Part shown: positions 14,370 through 19,658 of the stretch, in pieces
Position numbering within the stretch: the first letter of the stretch is position 1
Layout: each line of letters starts with the position of its first letter
IMG/VR virus record: IMGVR_UViG_3300021437_000050
Span: 1-38,921 of that record
Source of the DNA: a virus
DNA: 38,921 nucleotides
Reading direction: 5' to 3' (one strand)
Notes under the pieces: model-generated
Seen by the model: the letters and a program-made list of their open reading frames with translations, nothing else
Databases searched by the model: none
What the model was told of the DNA's origin: nothing
Made by a program: the position numbers and the translations under genes

Positions 14370-15059
14370 TCAAATAGGTAAATCTTCGTGAGAGGGAGGA
14401 TCCCCATAATGATTAGGTCCTTCACGATAGTCGCTTTCATATCCTGTTGGGCCAGGGGCGTCTGAGTGCTTTGGTGCCATTGTCGCCATGGGCAATTTCT
14501 TAAATGTTTCCGACTCCCTTCCAAGCCAATCCTGGATCCATTGGGGAAGTTTAGCAAAAATATCCGGGTCATGCTCTTTGGTGGAGTATACCAAAGGAGG
14601 GTTTGCCATTTCTGGGATAAACATGCCTCTCATAATGGGGTTAACCGCAGTTACATTTGCATATACTGGAGTAATATTATCTTTAGGTTTACCTTCAGTA
14701 TATTTAATATTCAAAAGAGCAGGTTGGCCCAGAAAAGTTTCCACATCTGGATTTTCTTCGCCTCTCCATGAGTTCATAACGTCGGTGTATTTACCCAGGG
14801 TAAGCCATCCCTGGAAACCTGGAGATACGCAAAATGGTTTCCCATTCTCCATCATAACGTATTCGTTTTTATCATTTAATGGCCAAAGTTCAAAGTCCAA
14901 GCGGATTTTGGTTTTGAGTGATTTGACCCCTTTGAATTCGTTATGGCACCATCCCGCGTCTACAACCCTGAAAAGAATACCAAGGTGCATACCCGCTGGA
15001 GGGATTTCACGTTTCTTGTTGGTTTGTTCATTAGATTTGGGTTCATTGCCCAATTTCAT
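14370..15059 (-). CDS. Phage ssDNA-binding-like protein (229 aa)
   Basis: ATG 15059 after AAAGGAGGACCAAA. The pattern GILFRVVDAG (about residues 28-37), KIRLDFELWP (about 51-60), FCVSPGFQGWLTLGKYTDVM and WRGEENPDVETFLGQPALLN matches a widespread phage family often annotated as a putative single-stranded DNA-binding protein (G-x-x-x-R-V-x-D-x-G, F-E-L, W-R-G, LLG-x-P). It is expected to coat DNA during replication or recombination, next to the initiator gene. The acidic C-terminus (about 200-229) fits an SSB-like tail. Confidence 0.72.
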   Translation of the reverse strand: MKLGNEPKSNEQTNKKREIPPAGMHLGILFRVVDAGWCHNEFKGVKSLKTKIRLDFELWPLNDKNEYVMMENGKPFCVSPGFQGWLTLGKYTDVMNSWRGEENPDVETFLGQPALLNIKYTEGKPKDNITPVYANVTAVNPIMRGMFIPEMANPPLVYSTKEHDPDIFAKLPQWIQDWLGRESETFKKLPMATMAPKHSDAPGPTGYESDYREGPNHYGDPPSHEDLPI

Positions 15060-15085
15060 TTTGGTCCTCCTTTACGCTGTTTAGC

Positions 15086-15132
15086 GTCTCATTTTTTTTG
15101 CTGCATGAGACATTATGATGGTTGTGTCTCAT
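15086..15132. promoter_or_regulatory. Three TGAGAC half-sites upstream of the SSB-like gene
   Basis: GTCTCAT 15086-15092, ATGAGAC 15105-15111 and GTCTCAT 15126-15132; the last two form an inverted repeat. They lie within 75 bp upstream of the start at 15059, and the half-site matches the palindrome at 13087-13107. Putative operator for an unidentified regulator. Confidence 0.5.
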
Positions 15133-15158
15133 GAGTTACGTGTTATTCAACCCAAGTG

Positions 15159-15416
15159 TTATACAAATTTATCAATGCATTCAGTTTTTGGGATAAAATC
15201 TTCTTCAATCCATTCGTCCAAGACGCGGGCACAATCCCTAAAATCTTCTGCAAGTTGGGCAGCTTCAGAAAGAGTATGGATAAAAGGCAATGTGAATTGG
15301 CATCCATTCGCAAGACGCCCATTAGCATCTTGAAGCGGGCGGGATTCAAAATAATTAACCGATAGGAAACTGTAATTGAGTGTAAGAGAATCAACCTTGG
15401 TGCATTTGATTTTCAT
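15159..15416 (-). CDS. Unknown early protein (85 aa)
   Basis: ATG 15416 after TTGGGAGATTAT. The N-terminal half is beta-rich (MKIKCTKVDSLTLNYSFLSV, NGRLANGCQFTLPF) and the C-terminal half an acidic helix (AAQLAEDFRDCARVLDEWIE). It is the first gene downstream (leftward) of array 2. No family recognised. Confidence 0.65.
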   Translation of the reverse strand: MKIKCTKVDSLTLNYSFLSVNYFESRPLQDANGRLANGCQFTLPFIHTLSEAAQLAEDFRDCARVLDEWIEEDFIPKTECIDKFV

Positions 15417-15559
15417 ATAATCTCCCAAGAGAATTGTGATTAAAAGAGGTCGATCCTGAGAAATTTAGGTGGCCTTTGCTTTTGCTAGTCCCACGGTTCC
15501 GCCAGCATTTGCGTTCTAGAAACCGTTATTAGGCGAACGTTACTTCTCACCAAAACGGT

Positions 15560-15579
15560 CACCTAATACACGTTAGGTG
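15560..15579 (+). other. attI-like left boundary of array 2
   Basis: CACCTAATACACGTTAGGTG: an inverted pair of cores 6 nt apart, as in array 1, with the flanks also complementary (CACC/GGTG). About 30 bp upstream lies CGTTATTAGGCGAACGTTAC, which might be an accessory integrase-binding element, but that is a guess. Confidence 0.6.
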
Positions 15580-15588
15580 GCTCGTTTG

Positions 15589-16311
15589 TCATGCGGTTAT
15601 ACCCAAATGCTCGTTCTGTCCGCAGAACAGGCCGCACTCGGGAAGTTGAAGGTCGGTGATCCGTCCAGCGTCCGGTTGAAGCTGGCGAAGCGTGATCCCG
15701 TTGATGACTGTGGCCTTCAGGGATTCCTCCAGCGTGGCCATGCGCTCGAATACATCAGGGAAGTCGCGCCGAATCTTGTTCCAGTATCCCATGCCGCCCT
15801 TCACGCAGCCGATGCAGTTGGCATTGGCATAACCCAGGCGATACATGGCTGGGAGTTCAATCCCGACACCCTGGAGGATCTCGAAACATTCGGCCTTAGT
15901 GATGCCCTTCTCGATCAGTGGGAATCGGCTCTTAACCTCGAAGTTTTCAGTCTTGAATCGCCTGGCGCGGGCCTGTTCCTCGCTCGTGTAACCGAACACC
16001 TGAATGTCACCGTCCTGCTCGAAACGCTGGCGGACCTTTTTTTTGAGTTCTACGGTGCATAGGGCGCCCTTGGTCCCGTTGAGATACCGGCGCTGCTCCC
16101 AAACTGCCCAGGCATCCGGATATTTAGGCGAGGCCAGTTCCACGATGGGGCGTCCCAGCCAGCGGGAAATATCGTCAGCAAATCTCCAGTTATCCAAGTG
16201 CTCGTTCCCGATGACGCACCGGACTATAACCGTCTCGGGGTCATCCTGGAGGGTCAGCTTCGCAGCTACCGCAGAGGCAGCGCCGCAGCTAAACCATGCA
16301 ACCGTTCTCAT
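15589..16311 (-). CDS. Cassette 9 gene: PAPS-reductase-like / adenine nucleotide alpha-hydrolase family protein (240 aa)
   Basis: ATG 16311 (MRTVAWFSCGAASAVAAKLT) after AAAGGAGAAGG. Residues 7-13 (FSCGAAS) are a PP-loop variant (S-x-G-x-x-S) that binds ATP-type nucleotides. Later motifs are VIGNEHLDNWRF, GYTSEEQARARRF and ANCIGCVKGGMGYWNKIRRD, the last with the C-x2-C seen in phage PAPS-reductase-like proteins. The usual K-D of SGGKDS is absent, so sulfate reduction is unlikely; base or nucleotide modification is possible. It is by far the largest cassette. Confidence 0.8.
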   Translation of the reverse strand: MRTVAWFSCGAASAVAAKLTLQDDPETVIVRCVIGNEHLDNWRFADDISRWLGRPIVELASPKYPDAWAVWEQRRYLNGTKGALCTVELKKKVRQRFEQDGDIQVFGYTSEEQARARRFKTENFEVKSRFPLIEKGITKAECFEILQGVGIELPAMYRLGYANANCIGCVKGGMGYWNKIRRDFPDVFERMATLEESLKATVINGITLRQLQPDAGRITDLQLPECGLFCGQNEHLGITA

Positions 16312-16336
16312 CCTTCTCCTTTCATCTCGGTTCGCC

Positions 16337-16432
16337 ACCTAACCCGGTCGTTCAACCCGGACGCTGCCCAATCCGGCAAGTTGTAGGGTTTCGGTTAACC
16401 GGGGCAGCGCCGGTTAACTCCATACGTTAGGC
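16337..16432 (+). other. attC9
   Basis: R'' ACCTAAC 16337-16343 (CACCTAAC with one flank), exactly complementary to its cassette's own R' (GTTAGGTG at 15572). L'' TTCAACCCGGACGCTGCC, L' GGCAGCGCCGGTTAACTC, R' GTTAGGC 16426-16432. 96 bp; no gene start inside. Confidence 0.9.
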
Positions 16433-16436
16433 CGCA

Positions 16437-16703
16437 TCATCCTAAAAACTTGAAAAGCGTTTCATTCCCAGGTCGGCACCGATATGTATACGTCCCATCC
16501 TTGCGCCTTCGGACTCCTTGAATGGTGTAAATATCTCCGATCTCCAGTCCTTGCGAGACTGGCCATCCATCCGATTCAACCGTGATAGCGTCAAAAACAT
16601 ACACCGGCTCATCCAGCCTAACCAATCGTTCAACCTCGCTCGCATTCGCTCGCTGGACGCTGCCTCCACGATCCACTTCATCCTTCGTGCGTTTGGATTT
16701 CAC
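16437..16703 (-). CDS. Cassette 10 gene: SH3/KOW-like beta protein (88 aa)
   Basis: Start GTG 16703 in the attC10 loop, chosen for GGAGGAGAC just upstream; ATG 16718 is in frame but lacks a site. The attC arm, including the 18-bp insert, encodes SVQRANASEVERLVR. The body (EPVYVFDAITVESDGWPVSQ, GLEIGDIYTIQGVRRRKDGT, YTYRCRPG) reads like a five-strand SH3-type barrel. Stop TGA 16437. Confidence 0.65.
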   Translation of the reverse strand: MKSKRTKDEVDRGGSVQRANASEVERLVRLDEPVYVFDAITVESDGWPVSQGLEIGDIYTIQGVRRRKDGTYTYRCRPGNETLFKFLG

Positions 16704-16757
16704 GTCTCCTCCAATCATTCGTTTGTCGGCAACGCCGGTTAACTCCCCTCGTTGGAC
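16616..16757 (+). other. attC10 with an 18-bp insertion in L''
   Basis: R'' GCCTAAC 16616-16622; L'' TTCAAC, an 18-bp insert (16635-16652), then CTGGACGCTGCC; L' GGCAACGCCGGTTAACTC; R' GTTGGAC 16751-16757. 142 bp, the longest site. Confidence 0.85.
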
Positions 16758-16759
16758 GA

Positions 16760-17029
16760 CTATCCCTTCGACTCATCAAGCCGGTGATCACCGCACCAAT
16801 CGCTCGCAAACACCACGGGAAACCCGTTCATGGTCGGGCAGTGGCGGCGGCATCGTCCGACAGGCCCACGCTCACCCGGTTCCACGGTGGTCAGCTTCTC
16901 AACCCACCACATGCATGTGCGACAGCGCATCCCCTGCGAGCGATGCATCCACGGGTCGCCCAACCCAGCGTTCAACCCGGACGCTGCCGTGACTGTCTCT
17001 TCGTTTGTCTTTTCGGCATTACAAGCCAT
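16760..17029 (-). CDS. Cassette 11 gene: zinc-binding protein with DWCG motif (89 aa)
   Basis: ATG 17029 in the attC11 loop after AAGGAGCCGAA. The arm encodes TVTAASGLNAGLGDP. The body has CRTCMWWVEK, GRCRRHCPTMNGFPVVFASD and WCGDH, a four-cysteine layout (C-x2-C ... C-x3-C-P-T ... D-W-C-G-x-[HF]) common in small phage and bacterial zinc proteins. It may modulate host functions, but no activity is known to me. TAG stop at 16760. Confidence 0.72.
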   Translation of the reverse strand: MACNAEKTNEETVTAASGLNAGLGDPWMHRSQGMRCRTCMWWVEKLTTVEPGERGPVGRCRRHCPTMNGFPVVFASDWCGDHRLDESKG

Positions 17030-17086
17030 TTCGGCTCCTTATTTATGCGCCGCTTCGGCAGCGCCGGTTAACTTCACACGTTAGCC
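16958..17086 (+). other. attC11
   Basis: R'' GCCCAAC 16958-16964, matching the TTGG of its cassette's own R' GTTGGAC. L'' TTCAACCCGGACGCTGCC, L' GGCAGCGCCGGTTAACTTC, R' GTTAGCC 17080-17086. 129 bp; gene start in the loop. Confidence 0.87.
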
Positions 17087-17095
17087 GACCATGAA

Positions 17096-17293
17096 TCAGA
17101 ACTTAAAATCCGGGGCGGCATTTCGTGTATACATCGCGGTTTGGAAGAGATCGTCCCACCGCAACCTTCGCTCCAGTTCACATTTGGCGCGATCTGCTCG
17201 GGCGATAATCTCTTTCAGTTCTAGGTCTGAGGTTGTGGGGTTCTGTCGTGGTCCATGCTGTGCAATAAACCACTTTTCAAATTGACTTTCCAT
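17096..17293 (-). CDS. Cassette 12 gene: unknown helical protein (65 aa)
   Basis: ATG 17293 (MESQFEKWFIAQHGPRQNPT) after GAAAGGAGCATT. The opening F-E-x-W-F-x-x-x-H-G-P-R with a later charged helix (LKEIIARADRAKCELERRLR) matches a short protein type often found in phages (F-x-x-W-x-x-x-Q-x-G-x-R). The start is outside attC12. Function unknown. Confidence 0.68.
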   Translation of the reverse strand: MESQFEKWFIAQHGPRQNPTTSDLELKEIIARADRAKCELERRLRWDDLFQTAMYTRNAAPDFKF

Positions 17294-17319
17294 AATGCTC
17301 CTTTCGTTTCGCGTGGCTC

Positions 17320-17398
17320 GGCTAGCCTATCGTTCAACCTGCGCTCCCTTCGGTCGCTGGACGTGCTCCGCACGCCGGGTTAACTCGGGGCGTTAGGT
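17320..17398 (+). other. attC12 with an 18-bp insertion in L''
   Basis: R'' GGCTAGC 17320-17326; with its flank, TCGGCTAGC nearly complements its cassette's R' GTTAGCCGA (one mismatch). L'' TTCAAC, an 18-bp insert (17339-17356), then CTGGACGTG; right arm GCCGGGTTAACTCG; R' GTTAGGT 17392-17398. 79 bp. Confidence 0.84.
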
Positions 17399-17665
17399 GA
17401 CTCTTCGAATCTTTCTCAGGCTGCTAGTGTTTTCTCCGTAAATCCACGGGGCAGCGTAGGGGTAGCAATGGTCAACATCGCAGTAACCCGAATGCACACG
17501 CTCAACCCGCCCGCTCCCCGTTGGTCTGCGCTCGCCGCACACGTAGACAGCGGTTTCAACCATGTCTCCAACCCTGATTGTGCTGTCCTCTTGGGTGTCA
17601 CCTAACCCATCGTTCAACCGGACGTTACCCGCACCGTTCACCAACTTTTCGTTATTCTGTCCCAT
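17393..17665 (-). CDS. Cassette 13 gene: beta-rich unknown protein (90 aa)
   Basis: ATG 17665 in the attC13 loop after AAAGGAGAACGAGCG. The arm encodes NGAGNVRLNDGLGD. The body (IRVGDMVETAVYVCGERRPT, GSGRVERVHSGYCDVDHCYP, APWIYGENTSSLRKI) suggests an SH3-like or KOW-like barrel, similar in style to cassette 10. TAA at the crossover (17393). Confidence 0.68.
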   Translation of the reverse strand: MGQNNEKLVNGAGNVRLNDGLGDTQEDSTIRVGDMVETAVYVCGERRPTGSGRVERVHSGYCDVDHCYPYAAPWIYGENTSSLRKIRRVT

Positions 17666-17725
17666 CGCTCGTTCTCCTTTTGGCATTTCGCCGCGTGTAA
17701 CGCCGGTTAACTCCATACGTTAGGT
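17600..17725 (+). other. attC13
   Basis: R'' ACCTAAC 17600-17606; GTCACCTAAC is exactly complementary over 10 bases to its own R' GTTAGGTGAC at 17392. L'' TTCAACCGGACGTTACC, L' TGTAACGCCGGTTAACTC, R' GTTAGGT 17719-17725. 126 bp. Confidence 0.9.
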
Positions 17726-17905
17726 GCCTGCAAAGGTGCCGTTAATTTGGACAGAGAATTCGTTTCTAAGTTCAAAACCGAATACTCCGACTTCTCCGTT
17801 ATCCATTACCATGAAATCTATGGTCATTGACTGTCTTTGATTTGGCTCTGTGATTATCCTTACTTCTGGGACTTGTTTAGCCACATCCTTAAATTTAATT
17901 TCCAT
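17720..17905 (-). CDS. Cassette 14 gene: small beta protein (61 aa)
   Basis: ATG 17905 (MEIKFKDVAKQVPEVRIITE), just outside the R'' core of attC14; the upstream TTAGGCGCGAG gives only a weak ribosome site within the attC itself. The rest (SMTIDFMVMDNGEVGVFGFE, FSVQINGTF) is strongly strand-forming. TAA at the crossover (17720). Unknown function. Confidence 0.62.
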   Translation of the reverse strand: MEIKFKDVAKQVPEVRIITEPNQRQSMTIDFMVMDNGEVGVFGFELRNEFSVQINGTFAGT

Positions 17906-17910
17906 CTCGC

Positions 17911-18006
17911 GCCTAACCTCTCGTTCTACCCGGACGCTGGGATCTGCGTCGGGTTGGTTTCTTCGAGGCGCCGAACCCCAGCGCCGGTAAACTTCTGCCG
18001 TTAGGC
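17911..18006 (+). other. attC14
   Basis: R'' GCCTAAC 17911-17917, L'' TTCTACCCGGACGCTGG, L' CCAGCGCCGGTAAACTTC, R' GTTAGGC 18000-18006. 96 bp. Last site of array 2. Confidence 0.85.
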
Positions 18007-18204
18007 ATTACCATCCTTGTTCAACTCTCCCACCAGTTTCGGATTGCAGATATCGCACCCATCTCCAACAATCCGTTGGGCAAACGTACATTTACAGTCG
18101 AAGGGCAGCCGTTCTCCGTTGGCGTTATACTTAGCTGTTTGCCCGTCAACTGTCACGGCCAATCCTCCGCATTGTTTCGCAACTCGCCTCAGCCCAGCTC
18201 CCAT
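18001..18204 (-). CDS. Gene at the right end of array 2: cysteine-rich protein (67 aa)
   Basis: ATG 18204 ([20 protein letters not shown]) after AAAGGAGGAACAACGAC. CKCTFAQ and CDICNPKL suggest a zinc site. TAA at 18001 is formed by the last R' core, and no attC follows on the right, as at the end of array 1. It overlaps the upstream phage gene, so it is probably backbone. Confidence 0.68.
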   Translation of the reverse strand: MGAGLRRVAKQCGGLAVTVDGQTAKYNANGERLPFDCKCTFAQRIVGDGCDICNPKLVGELNKDGNA

Positions 18205-18335
18205 GTCGTTGTTCCTCCTTTGATTTTATCAAGCCATTCGCAATAAATCTTGTTGAATCTTCGGTTTCGCTCATCTTCCCTTTTGGCTTGTTCGTGAACC
18301 CGGAAAAGATCACTTTGCAGTTCAGATTTAGACAT
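18189..18335 (-). CDS. Small basic early protein (48 aa)
   Basis: ATG 18335 ([20 protein letters not shown]) after AAAGGGTCATC. Helical and charged; ends TTWELG, overlapping the next gene start by 16 bases. The upstream extension of the frame has no ribosome site. Unknown. Confidence 0.58.
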   Translation of the reverse strand: MSKSELQSDLFRVHEQAKREDERNRRFNKIYCEWLDKIKGGTTTWELG

Positions 18336-18513
18336 GATGACCCTTTTTATAGATATCTTCCATTTCAGATAAATCATCTTGGATTCTGCTTTCGAGTAAA
18401 GTTAAAGTTTGTTCGATATAGGAGAGGGTGGCATCGGAAGAAACGATGCTATCCCGATAGTTTTTTAGCAGGATCCAGATGGTTTCTATTGTATCTTCAT
18501 GTCTTCGGCTCAT
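18328..18513 (-). CDS. Small helical early protein (61 aa)
   Basis: ATG 18513, sharing TAATG with the upstream stop and preceded by TTGGAGAAATTTTTA. MSRRHEDTIETIWILLKNYR followed by a second helix (SYIEQTLTLLESRIQDDLSE); probably a coiled-coil or helical hairpin. Unknown function. Confidence 0.62.
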   Translation of the reverse strand: MSRRHEDTIETIWILLKNYRDSIVSSDATLSYIEQTLTLLESRIQDDLSEMEDIYKKGHHV

Positions 18514-18869
18514 TAAAAATTTCTCCAAATATGATCATAAAGCAAGCTATAAGCATCGACCCTAGCCTGTTCTGCTTCCTGGGCGTGTTGTGCTTGTTGT
18601 GTGGATCTTTGGTGAATAGCTACAAGAGAATTGCCCTTCAACCAATCGAGGACCGTAGACAGATAGACATGGCAAGAATCTTGGGCATATTTGGATGTCG
18701 TATCAGGTTTCAGGTGCAAAAGCCATTGGGCAAAAGCATAAAAAGCCTCTCGGTGAGAAATAGCATAAGTGGTCGTTCCTCTTGCCAATGGGAGCTGTTC
18801 GAGAAATTCTAGGATGTCAAATGTGTCTACTAGATAAGGAGGGCATGTATGCTCACGGGGCTGAGGCAT
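18513..18869 (-). CDS. Unknown early protein (118 aa)
   Basis: ATG 18869 after AAAGGATAAAGACG. Mostly helical: FDILEFLEQLPLARGTTTYA, FYAFAQWLLHLKP, CHVYLSTVLDWLKG, and an A/Q-rich helix (STQQAQHAQEAEQARVDAYS). No family recognised. Tightly coupled with both neighbours. Confidence 0.62.
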   Translation of the reverse strand: MPQPREHTCPPYLVDTFDILEFLEQLPLARGTTTYAISHREAFYAFAQWLLHLKPDTTSKYAQDSCHVYLSTVLDWLKGNSLVAIHQRSTQQAQHAQEAEQARVDAYSLLYDHIWRNF

Positions 18870-19011
18870 CGTCTTTATCCTTTAGGGGATTGATTGGGTA
18901 ATAGCCTTCATGGTAGATCCAACCATGACCACCGCAGAATTCGCAGATTCTATCGCGATAAGCGTCAACTACTCTACCGTTGTTGCAACAGGGGCAATAT
19001 TCAGAAGTCAT
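18853..19011 (-). CDS. Zinc-ribbon mini-protein (52 aa)
   Basis: ATG 19011. Two C-x2-C knuckles (YCPCCNNG and CEFCGGHGW, a DnaJ-like CxxCxGxG variant) and an acidic tail (PLKDKDDASAP). The stop overlaps the next start region by 17 bases. Single zinc ribbons of this form usually bind nucleic acid or protein; the partner is unknown. Confidence 0.62.
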   Translation of the reverse strand: MTSEYCPCCNNGRVVDAYRDRICEFCGGHGWIYHEGYYPINPLKDKDDASAP

Positions 19012-19020
19012 AGTTAAGCC

Positions 19021-19095
19021 TCAACACGAAGCCAGAAAGAAAGATAGCCCAATCAAGAAACAGAGCAATCCTAGGAATTCAAAAAAGTCTTTCAT
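19021..19095 (-). CDS. Possible 24-aa membrane peptide
   Basis: ATG 19095: MKDFFEFLGLLCFLIGLSFF then LASC. A single hydrophobic helix 9 bases upstream of the zinc-ribbon gene. GGTGGTGA precedes the start. Plausible but too short to be sure. Confidence 0.4.
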   Translation of the reverse strand: MKDFFEFLGLLCFLIGLSFFLASC

Positions 19096-19160
19096 TCACC
19101 ACCCAACGGTATCCAGATTTTAACTCTTCTGTTGACGTTTCTCCACTTATTCATATTGAC

Positions 19161-19658
19161 TCACATGGAGGATGCTTTGGCTTCCTCTTTGGTAATAAAA
19201 TTGGGCTTTGCGTATTCGCCCCAGGCTGCAAGGGCTGCCAAATCATAAGCCCTGGCAGCGTCCTCTTCGTTGTCGAATCTACCAAGCATTTTGTGTTTAT
19301 AGTTGATCTTTATTTGTGCGATCCATTTTGACCTATTCTTATCCCAAGTAACCCCCTTGAATCTAGATAAGCCGGTAAATGATCGACCAAATGCTATATT
19401 TTGCCTATGTTCGCACACCCGGAGATTGGACCTCCGATTATCTAACCCATTGCCATTGATGTGATCTACAACCATACCCTTGGGAGCATTGGTTAACACG
19501 CGGTGCATCCAGATTTGAACATGGTTGCCAATATATGCATACGCATACGCTAGTCTTCCACGTTTTGCTGCATTCCACTTAAACGGAGAGACGGATAGTA
19601 GGTCTTCCTCGTCCAATATAATGTCTCCAAGTTTTGTGGGTATGATTATGGCTGCCAT
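19161..19658 (-). CDS. HNH homing-type endonuclease with AP2 DNA-binding domain (165 aa)
   Basis: ATG 19658 (MAAIIIPTKLGDIILDEEDL). The HNH core is VDHINGNGLDNRRSNLRVCE (about residues 65-84), with H for metal and N-x3-N-L-R as usual. The C-terminal FKGVTWDKNRSKWIAQIKIN ... FDNEEDAARAYDLAAL is an AP2/ERF domain. This pairing is typical of free-standing phage homing endonucleases that cut DNA lacking the gene. It overlaps the upstream gene end by 13 bases. The order of domains and length are normal. Confidence 0.93.
   Translation of the reverse strand: MAAIIIPTKLGDIILDEEDLLSVSPFKWNAAKRGRLAYAYAYIGNHVQIWMHRVLTNAPKGMVVDHINGNGLDNRRSNLRVCEHRQNIAFGRSFTGLSRFKGVTWDKNRSKWIAQIKINYKHKMLGRFDNEEDAARAYDLAALAAWGEYAKPNFITKEEAKASSM

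Larger units (their letters stand above)
15560..18006 (+). mobile_element. Integron cassette array 2 (6 cassettes, 6 attC sites)
   Basis: From the attI-like pair at 15560-15579 to the last R' core at 18000-18006. Crossovers follow 15572, 16426, 16751, 17080, 17392, 17719 and 18000; cassettes are 854, 325, 329, 312, 327 and 281 bp. Orientation is as in array 1: attC on plus, genes on minus. About 2.9 kb of ordinary phage genes separate the two arrays. Confidence 0.9.

Noticed and set aside
14297-14572. 91-aa minus ORF inside the SSB-like gene
   Set aside because: Overlaps a family-supported gene in another frame and lacks a start signal.
14488-15084. 198-aa plus ORF with hydrophobic stretches
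   Set aside because: Antisense shadow of the SSB-like gene.
15577-16062. 161-aa plus-strand ORF in cassette 9, in the classical attC orientation
   Set aside because: It is antisense to a clear PP-loop protein, starts inside the R' core with no ribosome site, and has no family-like pattern.
9845-18006. Repeats considered as CRISPR, ERIC-like or REP elements
   Set aside because: The spacing is gene-sized and variable, the arms are paired inverted sites with core heptamers, and the intervals code for proteins; this fits attC, not CRISPR or REP.
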